A stretch of 64,000 nucleotides of DNA, from contig NZ_PEBF01000001.1 of NCBI RefSeq assembly GCF_002742625.1, positions 310,001 through 374,000 of the forward strand. The letters run 5' to 3'. The translations under genes and the position numbers were made by a program. The notes beneath the pieces were generated by a model, which searched no databases, was not told the origin of the DNA, and was given only the letters and a program-made list of their open reading frames with translations. Source of the DNA: Caulobacter sp. FWC2. GTDB lineage: Bacteria; Pseudomonadota; Alphaproteobacteria; Caulobacterales; Caulobacteraceae. Shown piece by piece: positions 15,870 through 23,479 of this stretch. Numbering within the stretch: position 1 is the stretch's first letter; every line of letters begins with the position of its first letter.

Positions 15870-17266
15870 TGCGCTACGTGTCGACCCGCGGACAGTCCGC
15901 GCCCATCGGCTTCCTGGACGCGGTGCTGGCCGGCCTGGCCCCCGACGGCGGCCTGTACGTGCCCAACGAGTGGCCCAGCTTCTCGGCCGCCGAGATCGCG
16001 GGCTTCGCGGGCCAGTCCTACGCCCAGGTGGCCGCCGCCGTGGTCGGCAAGTTCGTCGGCGACGACATCCCCAAGGATGTCCTGTTGCAGATGTGCGAGG
16101 AGGCCTACGCCACCTTCGCCCACACCGCTGTGACGCCGCTGAAGCAACTGACCCCGAACCGCTACCTGCTGGAGCTGTTCCACGGTCCGACCCTGGCGTT
16201 CAAAGATGTGGCGATGCAGCTGCTGGGCCGCCTGTACGACTACGTGCTGGAACGCCAGTCGCGGAAGATGACCATCATCTGCGCCACCTCTGGCGACACC
16301 GGCGGCGCGGCCGTCGAAGCGTTCCGGGGCCGCAAGAACGCCCGCATCGTCGCCCTCTTCCCGGAGGGCCGCATCAGCGAGGTGCAGCGCCGGTTCATGA
16401 CCACGGCCGTCGACGCCAATGTGGCCTGCATCTCGGTGCTGGGCTCGTTCGACGACTGCCAGGCCATCGTCAAGCAGGCCTTCCAGGACGACCAGTTCCG
16501 TCATGCCGTGGACCTGTCGGGTGTCAACTCGATCAACTGGGCGCGGATCGCAGCCCAGAGCGTCTACTACTTCACCTCGGCCGTCGCCCTGGGCGCGCCG
16601 AATCGCCAAGTGGCCTTCGTGGTGCCCACGGGCAATTTCGGCGACGCCTACGCCGCCTTCGTGGCCAGTAAGCTGGGTCTGCCGATCCACTCGGTGACCG
16701 CCGCCACCAATTCGAACGACATCCTGGCCCGCGCCATCGAGACGGGCCGCTATTCGCGCGGCGCCGTGGCCGCGACCCAGAGCCCGGCCATGGACATCCA
16801 GGTCGCCAGCAACTTCGAGCGCCTCTATTTCGAAGCCGTTCGCCGCGACGGCACCGAGACCGGCCGCGCCTTCCGCGCCTTCGCCGACACCGGTCTGCTG
16901 GACATCCCGCCGGGCGCCCACGCCTGGATGCGCGAGCTGTTCCGTGGCGCGTCGGTCAGCGAGGCCGACACCGCCAAGACCATGCTCTCGACCCTGAACG
17001 AGACCGGCGAGGTCATCGACCCGCACACCGCCGTCGGCCTGGCCGCCGCGCAGGGCGTGGACGTCCCGGCCTCAGTCCCGGTGGTGGTGCTGTCGACCGC
17101 CCATCCGGCCAAGTTCCCCGAAGCGGTCCAGGCCGCCACGGGCCTGGCCCCGGCCACGCCGCGGGCAACGCCGGACCTCTCGAAGAAGGCGGAAAAGTTC
17201 GAGCGCCTGCCGGCCGATAGGTCGTCCATCAAGGCCTTCGTGCGGACCTTCGCGGCCAATACTTGA
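15869..17266 (+). CDS. thrC: Threonine synthase
   Basis: A 465-residue PLP enzyme converting O-phosphohomoserine to threonine. The PLP lysine lies in GPTLAFKDVAMQLL, and the phosphate-binding loop is ATSGDTGGAA. The N-terminal YVSTRGQSAPIGFLDAVLAGLAPDGGLYVP is typical of the long proteobacterial/fungal form. The ATG at 15869 overlaps the SURF1 stop and gives the expected family N-terminus, although the frame stays open far upstream. ThrB, the preceding pathway enzyme, is encoded elsewhere in this window (47803-48756). Confidence 0.96.
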   Translation: MRYVSTRGQSAPIGFLDAVLAGLAPDGGLYVPNEWPSFSAAEIAGFAGQSYAQVAAAVVGKFVGDDIPKDVLLQMCEEAYATFAHTAVTPLKQLTPNRYLLELFHGPTLAFKDVAMQLLGRLYDYVLERQSRKMTIICATSGDTGGAAVEAFRGRKNARIVALFPEGRISEVQRRFMTTAVDANVACISVLGSFDDCQAIVKQAFQDDQFRHAVDLSGVNSINWARIAAQSVYYFTSAVALGAPNRQVAFVVPTGNFGDAYAAFVASKLGLPIHSVTAATNSNDILARAIETGRYSRGAVAATQSPAMDIQVASNFERLYFEAVRRDGTETGRAFRAFADTGLLDIPPGAHAWMRELFRGASVSEADTAKTMLSTLNETGEVIDPHTAVGLAAAQGVDVPASVPVVVLSTAHPAKFPEAVQAATGLAPATPRATPDLSKKAEKFERLPADRSSIKAFVRTFAANT

Positions 17267-17281
17267 GCCTGGGCTAGTGTT

Positions 17282-17299
17282 TAGGCGCGCGAGCGCCTA
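17282..17299 (+). promoter_or_regulatory. Hairpin between thrC and the M16 peptidase gene
   Basis: TAGGCGC-GCGA-GCGCCTA is a perfect 7-bp stem with a four-base loop, ending 13 bases before the peptidase ATG. It is close enough to affect initiation there, or it may mark the end of thrC. Confidence 0.4.
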
Positions 17300-17312
17300 G
17301 ATACCGCCGCTC

Positions 17313-18572
17313 ATGACCACGATCCTCCGCACCCTGCCCAATGGCGTCCGCGTCGTCTGCGACCCGATGCCGGGCCTCGAAACCCTGGCCCTGTCCGTCG
17401 TGGCGGGGCGCGGGGCCGCCTATGAGGATCCGGCGCGGTCGGGCTGGTCGCACCTGCTGGAACACATGGTGTTCAAGGGCGCGGGCGGCCGCTCGGCGCG
17501 CGACATCGTCGAGGTCATCGAGAACCAGGGCGGCTCGATCAACGCCGCCACCGGCTATGAGCGCACCAGCTTCCAGGTCCGGGCGCTGAAGGGCGGCCTT
17601 GACCTCGGCATGGACGTCATCGCCGACCTCGTGCGCCGTCCGACCCTGGATCCGGCCGACCTGACCCGCGAGAAGCAGGTCGTCGCGCAGGAGATCGCCG
17701 AGGCCGCCGACGCGCCCGACGACTACGTCTTCGACCTGATCCAGCGTTCGGCGTGGGGCGACCACCCGGTGGGGCGTCCGATCCTGGGCAGCGACGCCAC
17801 GGTCGAGGCCGCCACGGTCGAGGCCCTGTCCGACTGGCGCGCCCGGCTCTACGCCGCAGACCACCTGGTGGTCTGCGCCACGGGCGCGGTCGACGAGGCC
17901 GAGCTGATGGCCGCCGCCGAGCGCGCCTTCGGCGACCTGCCCGCCACGGCCGGCGCGCCCGTCCCGCAAGCCGCGGCCTTCATCGGCGGCCCCCAGGCCG
18001 AGACCCGCAAGCTGGAGCAGGCGCACCTGGTGTTCATGCTGCCGGCCTGCGGCGCGCGCGAGCAGGACTATTTCGCCCTCCGGATCTTCGCCGAGACCCT
18101 GGGCGGGGGCATGTCCTCGCGCCTGTTCCAGGAAGCGCGCGAGAAGCGCGGCCTCGCCTACAATATCGACGCCTATGCCGACACCTATGCCGACCACGGG
18201 GCGCTGGGCATCTATGCCGGCTGCGCCGCCGGCGACGCGGTCGAGACCGCCAAGGTCTGCGCCGAGGAATTGGTCAAGCTGGCCGAGCGCATCAGCGACG
18301 CCGAACTCGCCCGCGCCAAGGCCCAGCTGAAGGCCCACATGTTCATGGCCCGCGAGCAGCCGCTGTCGCGCGCGGAGCAGGGGGCAGGGCAGGTGCTGTT
18401 GTTCAACCGCCTCTATCCGACCTCGGAACTCGCGGCCGAGGTCGACGCGGTGACCCCCGCTGACGTCGCTCGCCTCGGCCAGCGCCTGCTGAGCGGTCGG
18501 GCCGCGACCGCCGTGCTCGGCGCCAAGTCGGCGTTGAAGGCCGGCGAGGCGTTCAGCAAAGCGTTGTCCTAG
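17313..18572 (+). CDS. M16-family zinc peptidase (processing-peptidase-like)
   Basis: A 419-residue single-copy M16B peptidase. The inverted zinc motif HLLEHMVFKG (HxxEH) is at residues about 47-56, with the downstream glutamate region EKQVVAQEIAEAADAPDDYVFDL. The C-terminal half has the typical arginine/tyrosine segment REKRGLAYNIDAYADTYAD. Bacterial relatives of the mitochondrial processing peptidase beta subunit have this length and are often found next to thrC in alphaproteobacteria. There is no signal peptide, so it is cytosolic or peripheral. The substrate is unknown. Confidence 0.92.
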   Translation: MTTILRTLPNGVRVVCDPMPGLETLALSVVAGRGAAYEDPARSGWSHLLEHMVFKGAGGRSARDIVEVIENQGGSINAATGYERTSFQVRALKGGLDLGMDVIADLVRRPTLDPADLTREKQVVAQEIAEAADAPDDYVFDLIQRSAWGDHPVGRPILGSDATVEAATVEALSDWRARLYAADHLVVCATGAVDEAELMAAAERAFGDLPATAGAPVPQAAAFIGGPQAETRKLEQAHLVFMLPACGAREQDYFALRIFAETLGGGMSSRLFQEAREKRGLAYNIDAYADTYADHGALGIYAGCAAGDAVETAKVCAEELVKLAERISDAELARAKAQLKAHMFMAREQPLSRAEQGAGQVLLFNRLYPTSELAAEVDAVTPADVARLGQRLLSGRAATAVLGAKSALKAGEAFSKALS

Positions 18573-18622
18573 CCCGCTCGACGTCGGAAGGTGGCGGCGG
18601 TGACCAGATCAGAGCTTCGTCC

Positions 18623-19201
18623 TTGTCCGTCCTCCTGCCGTTCCTGAAAACCCGTCCCCGCCTGCAGCTTGAGGGCCGCGCCGTCTATCTGCGGCCGCCG
18701 CGTCCGCAGGACCATCGCGCCTGGGCCGCCCTGCGCGCCAAGTCCCGTTCCTTCCTGGAGCCTTGGGAGCCGACCTGGCCCGAGCACGACCTCACTCGCG
18801 GCGCCTTCCGGGCCCGACTCGCGGCCTATGCCCGCGAGCTGGAGCTGGGCGAGGCCTATCCGTTCTTCATTTTCCGTCGGTCGGACGACGCCCTGGTCGG
18901 CGCCGTGCGGCTTTTCCACGTGCGACGTGGCGTCGCTCAGACCGGCGCGATCGGCTACTGGGTCGGGCAGTCCTTTACACGGCAAGGCCTGATGAGCGAC
19001 GCCGTCGAGACCTTGATCCGTTTTGCTTTCAGGGGTCTAGGGCTCCACAGACTTGAAGCGGCGTGCATGCCGCAGAACGCCGCCTCGGCCGCCCTGTTAT
19101 TGAAATGTGGGTTTTCCGAGGAAGGATATGCGCCGGCTTATTTGAAAATTAACGGCGGTTGGCGAGATCATCGTCTGTTCGGCATGGTCGCGCCTGAGTA
19201 A
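18623..19201 (+). CDS. RimJ/RimL-type GNAT acetyltransferase
   Basis: A 192-residue acetyltransferase. The acetyl-CoA-binding region is IGYWVGQSFTRQGLMSDAVETLIRFAF, followed by HRLEAACMPQNAASAALLLKCGF and an HRLFGM end. These are characteristic of the RimJ/RimL group that acetylates N-termini of ribosomal proteins, so a ribosomal substrate is likely but not certain. The best in-frame start is TTG at 18623, since no ATG or GTG fits the N-terminal family alignment. It lies between the peptidase gene and pdeA. Confidence 0.85.
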   Translation: MSVLLPFLKTRPRLQLEGRAVYLRPPRPQDHRAWAALRAKSRSFLEPWEPTWPEHDLTRGAFRARLAAYARELELGEAYPFFIFRRSDDALVGAVRLFHVRRGVAQTGAIGYWVGQSFTRQGLMSDAVETLIRFAFRGLGLHRLEAACMPQNAASAALLLKCGFSEEGYAPAYLKINGGWRDHRLFGMVAPE

Positions 19202-19237
19202 GTGGCGTGACCCGACTGACGAGTTTTTGGGACGGGC

Positions 19238-20905
19238 ATGTCTTTCAAGACCAGCGAGCGACGGATCTGGGACACCACCGCCACGCTTGAAGCGTTGGGC
19301 GGGGCCGACGTCGCGCTGTGGATCTGGGAGCCCGAAGCCGACCGCCTGCGCCTGAACGGCGCGGCGCGCGCCCTGGGCCTGGGTCCGCTGGCGCCCGAAT
19401 GTTCCTCCGTCGCCTTCCGGGCGCTGGCCTTGCCGCAGGACCGCGCCCAGGCCGAGGAAGTGCTGAAGATGCGCGAGCCGGGTTCCGAGGTCGTCGCCCG
19501 TTTCCGGGTGCGCGGCGGCGAGACCTGCCTGTGGCGGGGCGTCTGGCTCGAGGAAGGCGTGCGCGCCGCCGGCGTCGTCGCCCCCGAAACGAAATTCACA
19601 GCCTCCGAGCGCTGCGAGCTCACGGGCCTGCTGGATCGCCGCAGCTTCATCGCCCGCGCTCGCGAACGCCTGCATCAGGACGGCATGCATGAACTGGTCG
19701 TGGCGGACCTCGATCGCCTGCGCCGCCTGAACGAGGCCTTGGGCCACGAACGCGCCGACCTGGTCCTGGCCGCCCTCGGCTCACGCTTGGCCGCCTCGTT
19801 CCCGGGCGACGCCCTGCTGGGCCGCATCGGCGAGGACGAGTTCGCCGTGCTGTGCGAGCCCAAGGGCTATGAGCCGGCCGAGATGCTGCGTTCGGCGCTG
19901 GAACAGCCGCTGCGCGTGGCCGGCTTCGACATCCACCCGACCCTGTCGATCGGCGCCGTCTCGGCCGAAGGCGGCCTGGACGCGCCGGACGCCGCCGAGC
20001 TGCTGCGTCGCGCCGAGCTGGCCGTCGAGGCTGCTTCGGCGGCGGGCCGTGGCGGCGCCGCCGCCTATGGCCGCTCCATGGAGACCGACGGTCTTTCGCG
20101 CCTGGCTCTGGAAGCCGACCTGCGCGGCGCCATCGGCCGGGGCGAGATCACGCCTTACTTCCAGCCGGTCGTGCGCCTGTCGACGGGCGCACTGTCGGGC
20201 TTCGAGGCCCTGGCCCGCTGGATCCACCCGCGCCGGGGCATGCTGCCGCCCGACGAGTTCCTCCCCCTGATCGAAGAGATGGGGCTGATGAGCGAGCTGG
20301 GCGCGCACATGATGCACACCGCCGCCAAGCAGCTGGCCGCCTGGCGCGACGACCATCCCGCGATGGGCGCCCTGACCGTCAGCGTCAACCTGTCGACCGG
20401 CGAGATCGACCGCCCGGGCCTGGTGGACGACGTGGCCGAGACCCTGCGCGTCAACCGCCTGCCGCGCGGCGCCCTGAAGCTGGAAGTGACCGAGAGCGAC
20501 ATCATGCGCGACCCCGAACGGGCCGCCGTGATCCTGAAGACCCTGCGCGACGCCGGCGCCGGCCTGGCGCTGGACGACTTCGGCACTGGCTTCTCGTCGC
20601 TGTCGTATCTGACGCGCCTGCCGTTCGACACGCTGAAGATCGACCGCTACTTCGTCCGGACCATGGGCAGCAACGCCGGCTCGGCCAAGATCGTCCGCTC
20701 GGTCGTCAAGCTGGGCCAGGACCTGGATCTGGAAGTCGTGGCCGAGGGCGTCGAGAACGCCGAGATGGCCCATGCCCTGCAGTCGCTGGGCTGCGACTAC
20801 GGCCAGGGCTTCGGCTATGCGCCGGCGCTGTCGCCGCAGGAAGCCGAGGTCTATCTGAACGAGGCCTATGTCGACGGCGCCGCGCCGGTGAAAGCGCGCG
20901 GCTAG
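19238..20905 (+). CDS. pdeA: Cyclic-di-GMP phosphodiesterase PdeA (PAS-GGDEF*-EAL)
   Basis: A 555-residue protein. Residues 1-115 form a PAS-like sensor. Residues about 125-280 form a GGDEF domain whose catalytic motif is GEDEF (198-202), and an EAL domain follows with FEALARW (the E of EAL at residue 323) and DDFGTGFSSLSYL. In C. crescentus, PdeA (CC3396) has exactly this GEDEF motif. There the domain no longer makes c-di-GMP but binds GTP and activates the EAL hydrolase, and PdeA is degraded at the swarmer-to-stalked transition. The active-site residues of EAL are present here. The stop codon interlocks with that of yqgE (CTAG). Confidence 0.95.
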   Translation: MSFKTSERRIWDTTATLEALGGADVALWIWEPEADRLRLNGAARALGLGPLAPECSSVAFRALALPQDRAQAEEVLKMREPGSEVVARFRVRGGETCLWRGVWLEEGVRAAGVVAPETKFTASERCELTGLLDRRSFIARARERLHQDGMHELVVADLDRLRRLNEALGHERADLVLAALGSRLAASFPGDALLGRIGEDEFAVLCEPKGYEPAEMLRSALEQPLRVAGFDIHPTLSIGAVSAEGGLDAPDAAELLRRAELAVEAASAAGRGGAAAYGRSMETDGLSRLALEADLRGAIGRGEITPYFQPVVRLSTGALSGFEALARWIHPRRGMLPPDEFLPLIEEMGLMSELGAHMMHTAAKQLAAWRDDHPAMGALTVSVNLSTGEIDRPGLVDDVAETLRVNRLPRGALKLEVTESDIMRDPERAAVILKTLRDAGAGLALDDFGTGFSSLSYLTRLPFDTLKIDRYFVRTMGSNAGSAKIVRSVVKLGQDLDLEVVAEGVENAEMAHALQSLGCDYGQGFGYAPALSPQEAEVYLNEAYVDGAAPVKARG

Positions 20906-21498
20906 GCTCTGCCCGCCTGTGCCGACAGGTGGTCCGCACTGATTCCTAGCTTGGCCAGGGCCCGGGTCCACTTGTGTTCGTGGTCCTCGTCGAACAGCAG
21001 ACCCTCGTCGGCGTCGCAGATCAGCCAGACATTGTCGCGCAGCTCCTGCTCCAGCTGTCCCGGACCCCAGCCGGCATAGCCGAGGGCCAGCATCGCCTTG
21101 CGCGGGCGGTTGACGCCGGCCATGGCGTCCAGCACGTCGCGGGTGGCGGTCAGGCCCAGGCCGTCTGCCACCGGCAGGGTCGAGTCCGGCGAGACGAAGT
21201 CGTCGGTGTGCAGCACGAAGCCGCGTTCGCGCTCCAAGGGACCGCCCAGGAGCACGAGGTCGCTCGGGGCCTGGATCTGCGACTTCACGCCCAACCGCGC
21301 CAGCAGTTCGAACACCGTCAGGCCCTCGACGGGGCGGTTGACCGCCAGGCCCATGGCCTGGTCCTCGTCATGGGCGCACAGATAGAGGACGGTGCGCTCG
21401 AAGCGAGGGTCCTCGATGCCGGGCATGGCCACCAGCAGCCGCCCGATCAGGAAGTCGCCGTCGTCGCCACCCGGGTCTTCGTCGATGAAGCTGTCCAT
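20902..21498 (-). CDS. YqgE/AlgH family protein
   Basis: A 198-residue cytosolic protein of the UPF0301 family. The N-terminus GDFLIGRLLVAMPGIEDPRFERTVLYLCAHDEDQAMGLAVNRP is diagnostic, with a GGPLERERGFVLHT segment and an ALGYAGWGPGQLEQEL segment. The molecular function is not established; it was once linked to alginate regulation. It is convergent with pdeA and shares a four-base overlap of stops. The start at 21498 begins MDSFIDEDPGGDDGD, an acidic extension longer than in enterobacterial homologues. Confidence 0.92.
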   Translation of the reverse strand: MDSFIDEDPGGDDGDFLIGRLLVAMPGIEDPRFERTVLYLCAHDEDQAMGLAVNRPVEGLTVFELLARLGVKSQIQAPSDLVLLGGPLERERGFVLHTDDFVSPDSTLPVADGLGLTATRDVLDAMAGVNRPRKAMLALGYAGWGPGQLEQELRDNVWLICDADEGLLFDEDHEHKWTRALAKLGISADHLSAQAGRA

Positions 21499-21626
21499 GG
21501 TCCGAGCATTGGCCTTCGAGGTGACGGTTTCAAGTCGTTGAACGTCTCAAAGCGTGCTTGGCGTCCGCTCTCGCGAGGGATATTCGAACAGGCGCAATTT
21601 CACACGCACACGAGGAAACACGGCCC

Positions 21627-22109
21627 ATGGCGATCAAGGTTGGCGACACGCTGCCCGCGGCGACTTTCATGACCAGCACGGCCGAAGGGCCAGCGCCGAT
21701 CACCAGCGACGACATCTTCAAGGGCAAGACCGTCGCCCTGTTCGCCGTCCCCGGCGCCTTCACCCCGACCTGCTCGGCCAAGCACCTGCCGGGCTTCAAG
21801 GATCACGCGGCCGACCTGAAGGCCAAGGGCGTCGACACGATCGCCTGCGTCTCGGTCAACGACGTCTTCGTGATGAAGGCCTGGGGCAAGGATCAGGGCA
21901 TCGACGGCGAAGTCCTGCTGCTGGCCGACGGCAATGGCGACTTCACCCGCACGGTCGGCCTGGACTTCGATGGTTCGAAGTTCGGCATGGGCGGGCGCTC
22001 GCAGCGCTACTCGCTGATCGCCAAGGACGGCGTCGTGACCCAGCTGAACGTCGAGGAAGCCGGCCAGTTCAAGGTCTCGTCGGCCGAGTACCTGCTCGAG
22101 CAACTGTAA
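21627..22109 (+). CDS. Peroxiredoxin (Prx5 type)
   Basis: A 160-residue thiol peroxidase that reduces peroxides with glutathione or thioredoxin. The peroxidatic site is PGAFTPTCSAKHLPGF, the Prx5 version of PxxxTxxC, and the later RYSLIAKDGVV-type strand is standard. ATG 21627 has GAGGAAA 8 bases upstream and gives the family N-terminus MAIKVGDTLPAATF; an in-frame extension to 21558 is not supported. It is transcribed away from yqgE and followed by a strong hairpin. Confidence 0.94.
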   Translation: MAIKVGDTLPAATFMTSTAEGPAPITSDDIFKGKTVALFAVPGAFTPTCSAKHLPGFKDHAADLKAKGVDTIACVSVNDVFVMKAWGKDQGIDGEVLLLADGNGDFTRTVGLDFDGSKFGMGGRSQRYSLIAKDGVVTQLNVEEAGQFKVSSAEYLLEQL

Positions 22110-22150
22110 GACGGTTTTGGTTCAGCTCCCGCGTTGAGGGGGCTGAACAG

Positions 22151-22187
22151 GAGGGGGCGCTGCGGCCGAGGCCAGCGACGCCCCCTC
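22151..22187 (+). terminator. Hairpin after the peroxiredoxin gene
   Basis: GAGGGGGCG (22151-22159) and CGCCCCCTC (22179-22187) are perfect complements, and CTG and CAG pair partly inside. No T-tract follows. It is the likely transcription end. Confidence 0.55.
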
Positions 22188-22343
22188 GGTCGTCGGCCTC
22201 CGGCGATGCCGGACCATGGACCGACAGACCCTCGGAAGGGGCGCGGCTGATCCGCTCCCGATCTCGTTACCGCAAAAAAGAATGGCGCGATAAATAAAGT
22301 CGTGGACATGGCCGCGCTGCGGGTCTAGAACGATTTTCATTGT

Positions 22344-22362
22344 CGCGGTAACAATTATCGCG
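22344..22362 (+). promoter_or_regulatory. Operator-like palindrome before the alpha/beta hydrolase
   Basis: CGCGGTAA-CAA-TTATCGCG is a near-perfect palindrome (one mismatch) 23 bases before the ATG. Related half-sites in the opposite order, TTACCGC and GCGCGATAA, lie at 22267-22293. Both sit in an unusually AT-rich stretch, as expected for a promoter bound by a dimeric regulator. Confidence 0.45.
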
Positions 22363-22384
22363 GATCAGAAATGAGGGTCGATCC

Positions 22385-23365
22385 ATGAGCCAGTCGAGTC
22401 AAGCTTCCCGCCGCGGTGTGATGACCGCCGGCTTCGGTCTCGCCGCCGTTGCAGCCGCTTCGCTGGGCCAGGGCGCCCAGGCCGCGACCGCCCCGAAGGG
22501 CGCCGCCGCGCCGCACGCCGCCAACAGAGCCCAGAGCGGCTTTGTCACCACCAAGGACGGCGTCCAGATCTTCTACAAGGACTGGGGTCCCAAGGACGCC
22601 CAGCCGGTCGTCTTCCACCACGGCTGGCCGCTCAGCGCCGACGACTGGGACGCCCAGATGATGTTCTTCCTGGGCAAGGGCTATCGCGTCATCGCCCATG
22701 ACCGCCGCGGCCACGGTCGCTCGACCCAGACCGACACCGGCAACGAGATGGACACCTATGCGGCCGACGTCATCGCCCTGGCCGACCATCTGGACCTGAA
22801 GAACGCCTTCCACGTCGGCCACTCGACCGGCGGCGGCGAGGCGATCCACTACGCCGCCCGCGCCAAGCCGGGCCGCGTGGCCAAGGTGGTGCTGATCGGC
22901 GCGGTGCCGCCGATCATGCTGAAGACCCCCGCTAATCCGGGCGGCCTGCCGATCGAGGTGTTCGACGGCTTCCGCTCGGCCCTGCTGGCCAATCGCGCCC
23001 AGTTCTTCCGTGACATCCCGGAAGGTCCGTTCTTCGGCTTCAACCGTCCGGGCGCCAAGGTCAGCCAGGGCCTGATCGATAACTGGTGGCGCCAGGGCAT
23101 GACCGGCGGCGCCAAGGCCCACTACGACTGCATCAAGGCCTTCTCGGAAACCGACTTCACGCCGGACCTCAAGAAGGTCGATGTGCCGGTGATGATCATG
23201 CACGGCGAGGACGACCAGATCGTCCCGATCGCCGACAGCGCCCACCTGGCCATCAAGCTGGTCAAGAAGGGCACGCTGAAGACCTATCCGGGCCTGCCGC
23301 ACGGCATGGCGTCCACACATCCGGAGATCATCAACGCCGACCTGTTGGCCTTCTTCAAGGCGTAG
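22385..23365 (+). CDS. Tat-exported alpha/beta hydrolase (non-haem haloperoxidase-like)
   Basis: A 326-residue alpha/beta hydrolase with a twin-arginine signal ([13 protein letters not shown]) ending near AQAATA at about residue 38. The catalytic triad is visible as serine in GHSTGGGE, aspartate in HGEDDQIVP and histidine in GLPHGM. The sequence around [30 protein letters not shown] and the nucleophile elbow belong to the cofactor-free chloroperoxidase/esterase group. Esterase or perhydrolase activity in the periplasm is likely; the natural substrate is unknown. The gene is monocistronic, flanked by a palindromic operator-like site and a repeat element. Confidence 0.9.
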   Translation: MSQSSQASRRGVMTAGFGLAAVAAASLGQGAQAATAPKGAAAPHAANRAQSGFVTTKDGVQIFYKDWGPKDAQPVVFHHGWPLSADDWDAQMMFFLGKGYRVIAHDRRGHGRSTQTDTGNEMDTYAADVIALADHLDLKNAFHVGHSTGGGEAIHYAARAKPGRVAKVVLIGAVPPIMLKTPANPGGLPIEVFDGFRSALLANRAQFFRDIPEGPFFGFNRPGAKVSQGLIDNWWRQGMTGGAKAHYDCIKAFSETDFTPDLKKVDVPVMIMHGEDDQIVPIADSAHLAIKLVKKGTLKTYPGLPHGMASTHPEIINADLLAFFKA

Positions 23366-23378
23366 GGGCCAAACGAAA

Positions 23379-23464
23379 CCTCGCCCTTCGACAAGCTCAG
23401 GGTGAGGTTTCCACTGAATGGTCATTCGAAGTCGTCCTCACCCTGAGCTTGTCGAAGGGCGAGG
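23379..23464. repeat. Palindromic intergenic repeat, copy 1
   Basis: Two 29-base arms, CCTCGCCCTTCGACAAGCTC... at 23379-23407 and its exact reverse complement at 23436-23464, flank a 28-base centre. Each arm is itself an imperfect palindrome (CCTC-CCCT ... AGGG-GAGG). It lies exactly between two convergent genes, after the hydrolase and before the acyl-CoA dehydrogenase stop. It resembles bacterial REP doublets. A second, diverged copy is at 43959-44041. Confidence 0.85.
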
Positions 23465-23479
23465 GCGGCTTCGCGGCGT

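Noticed and set aside
19238..20905. PdeA as a bifunctional diguanylate cyclase
   Set aside because: The GGDEF site is GEDEF, known in the C. crescentus protein to have lost cyclase activity, so only phosphodiesterase activity is called.
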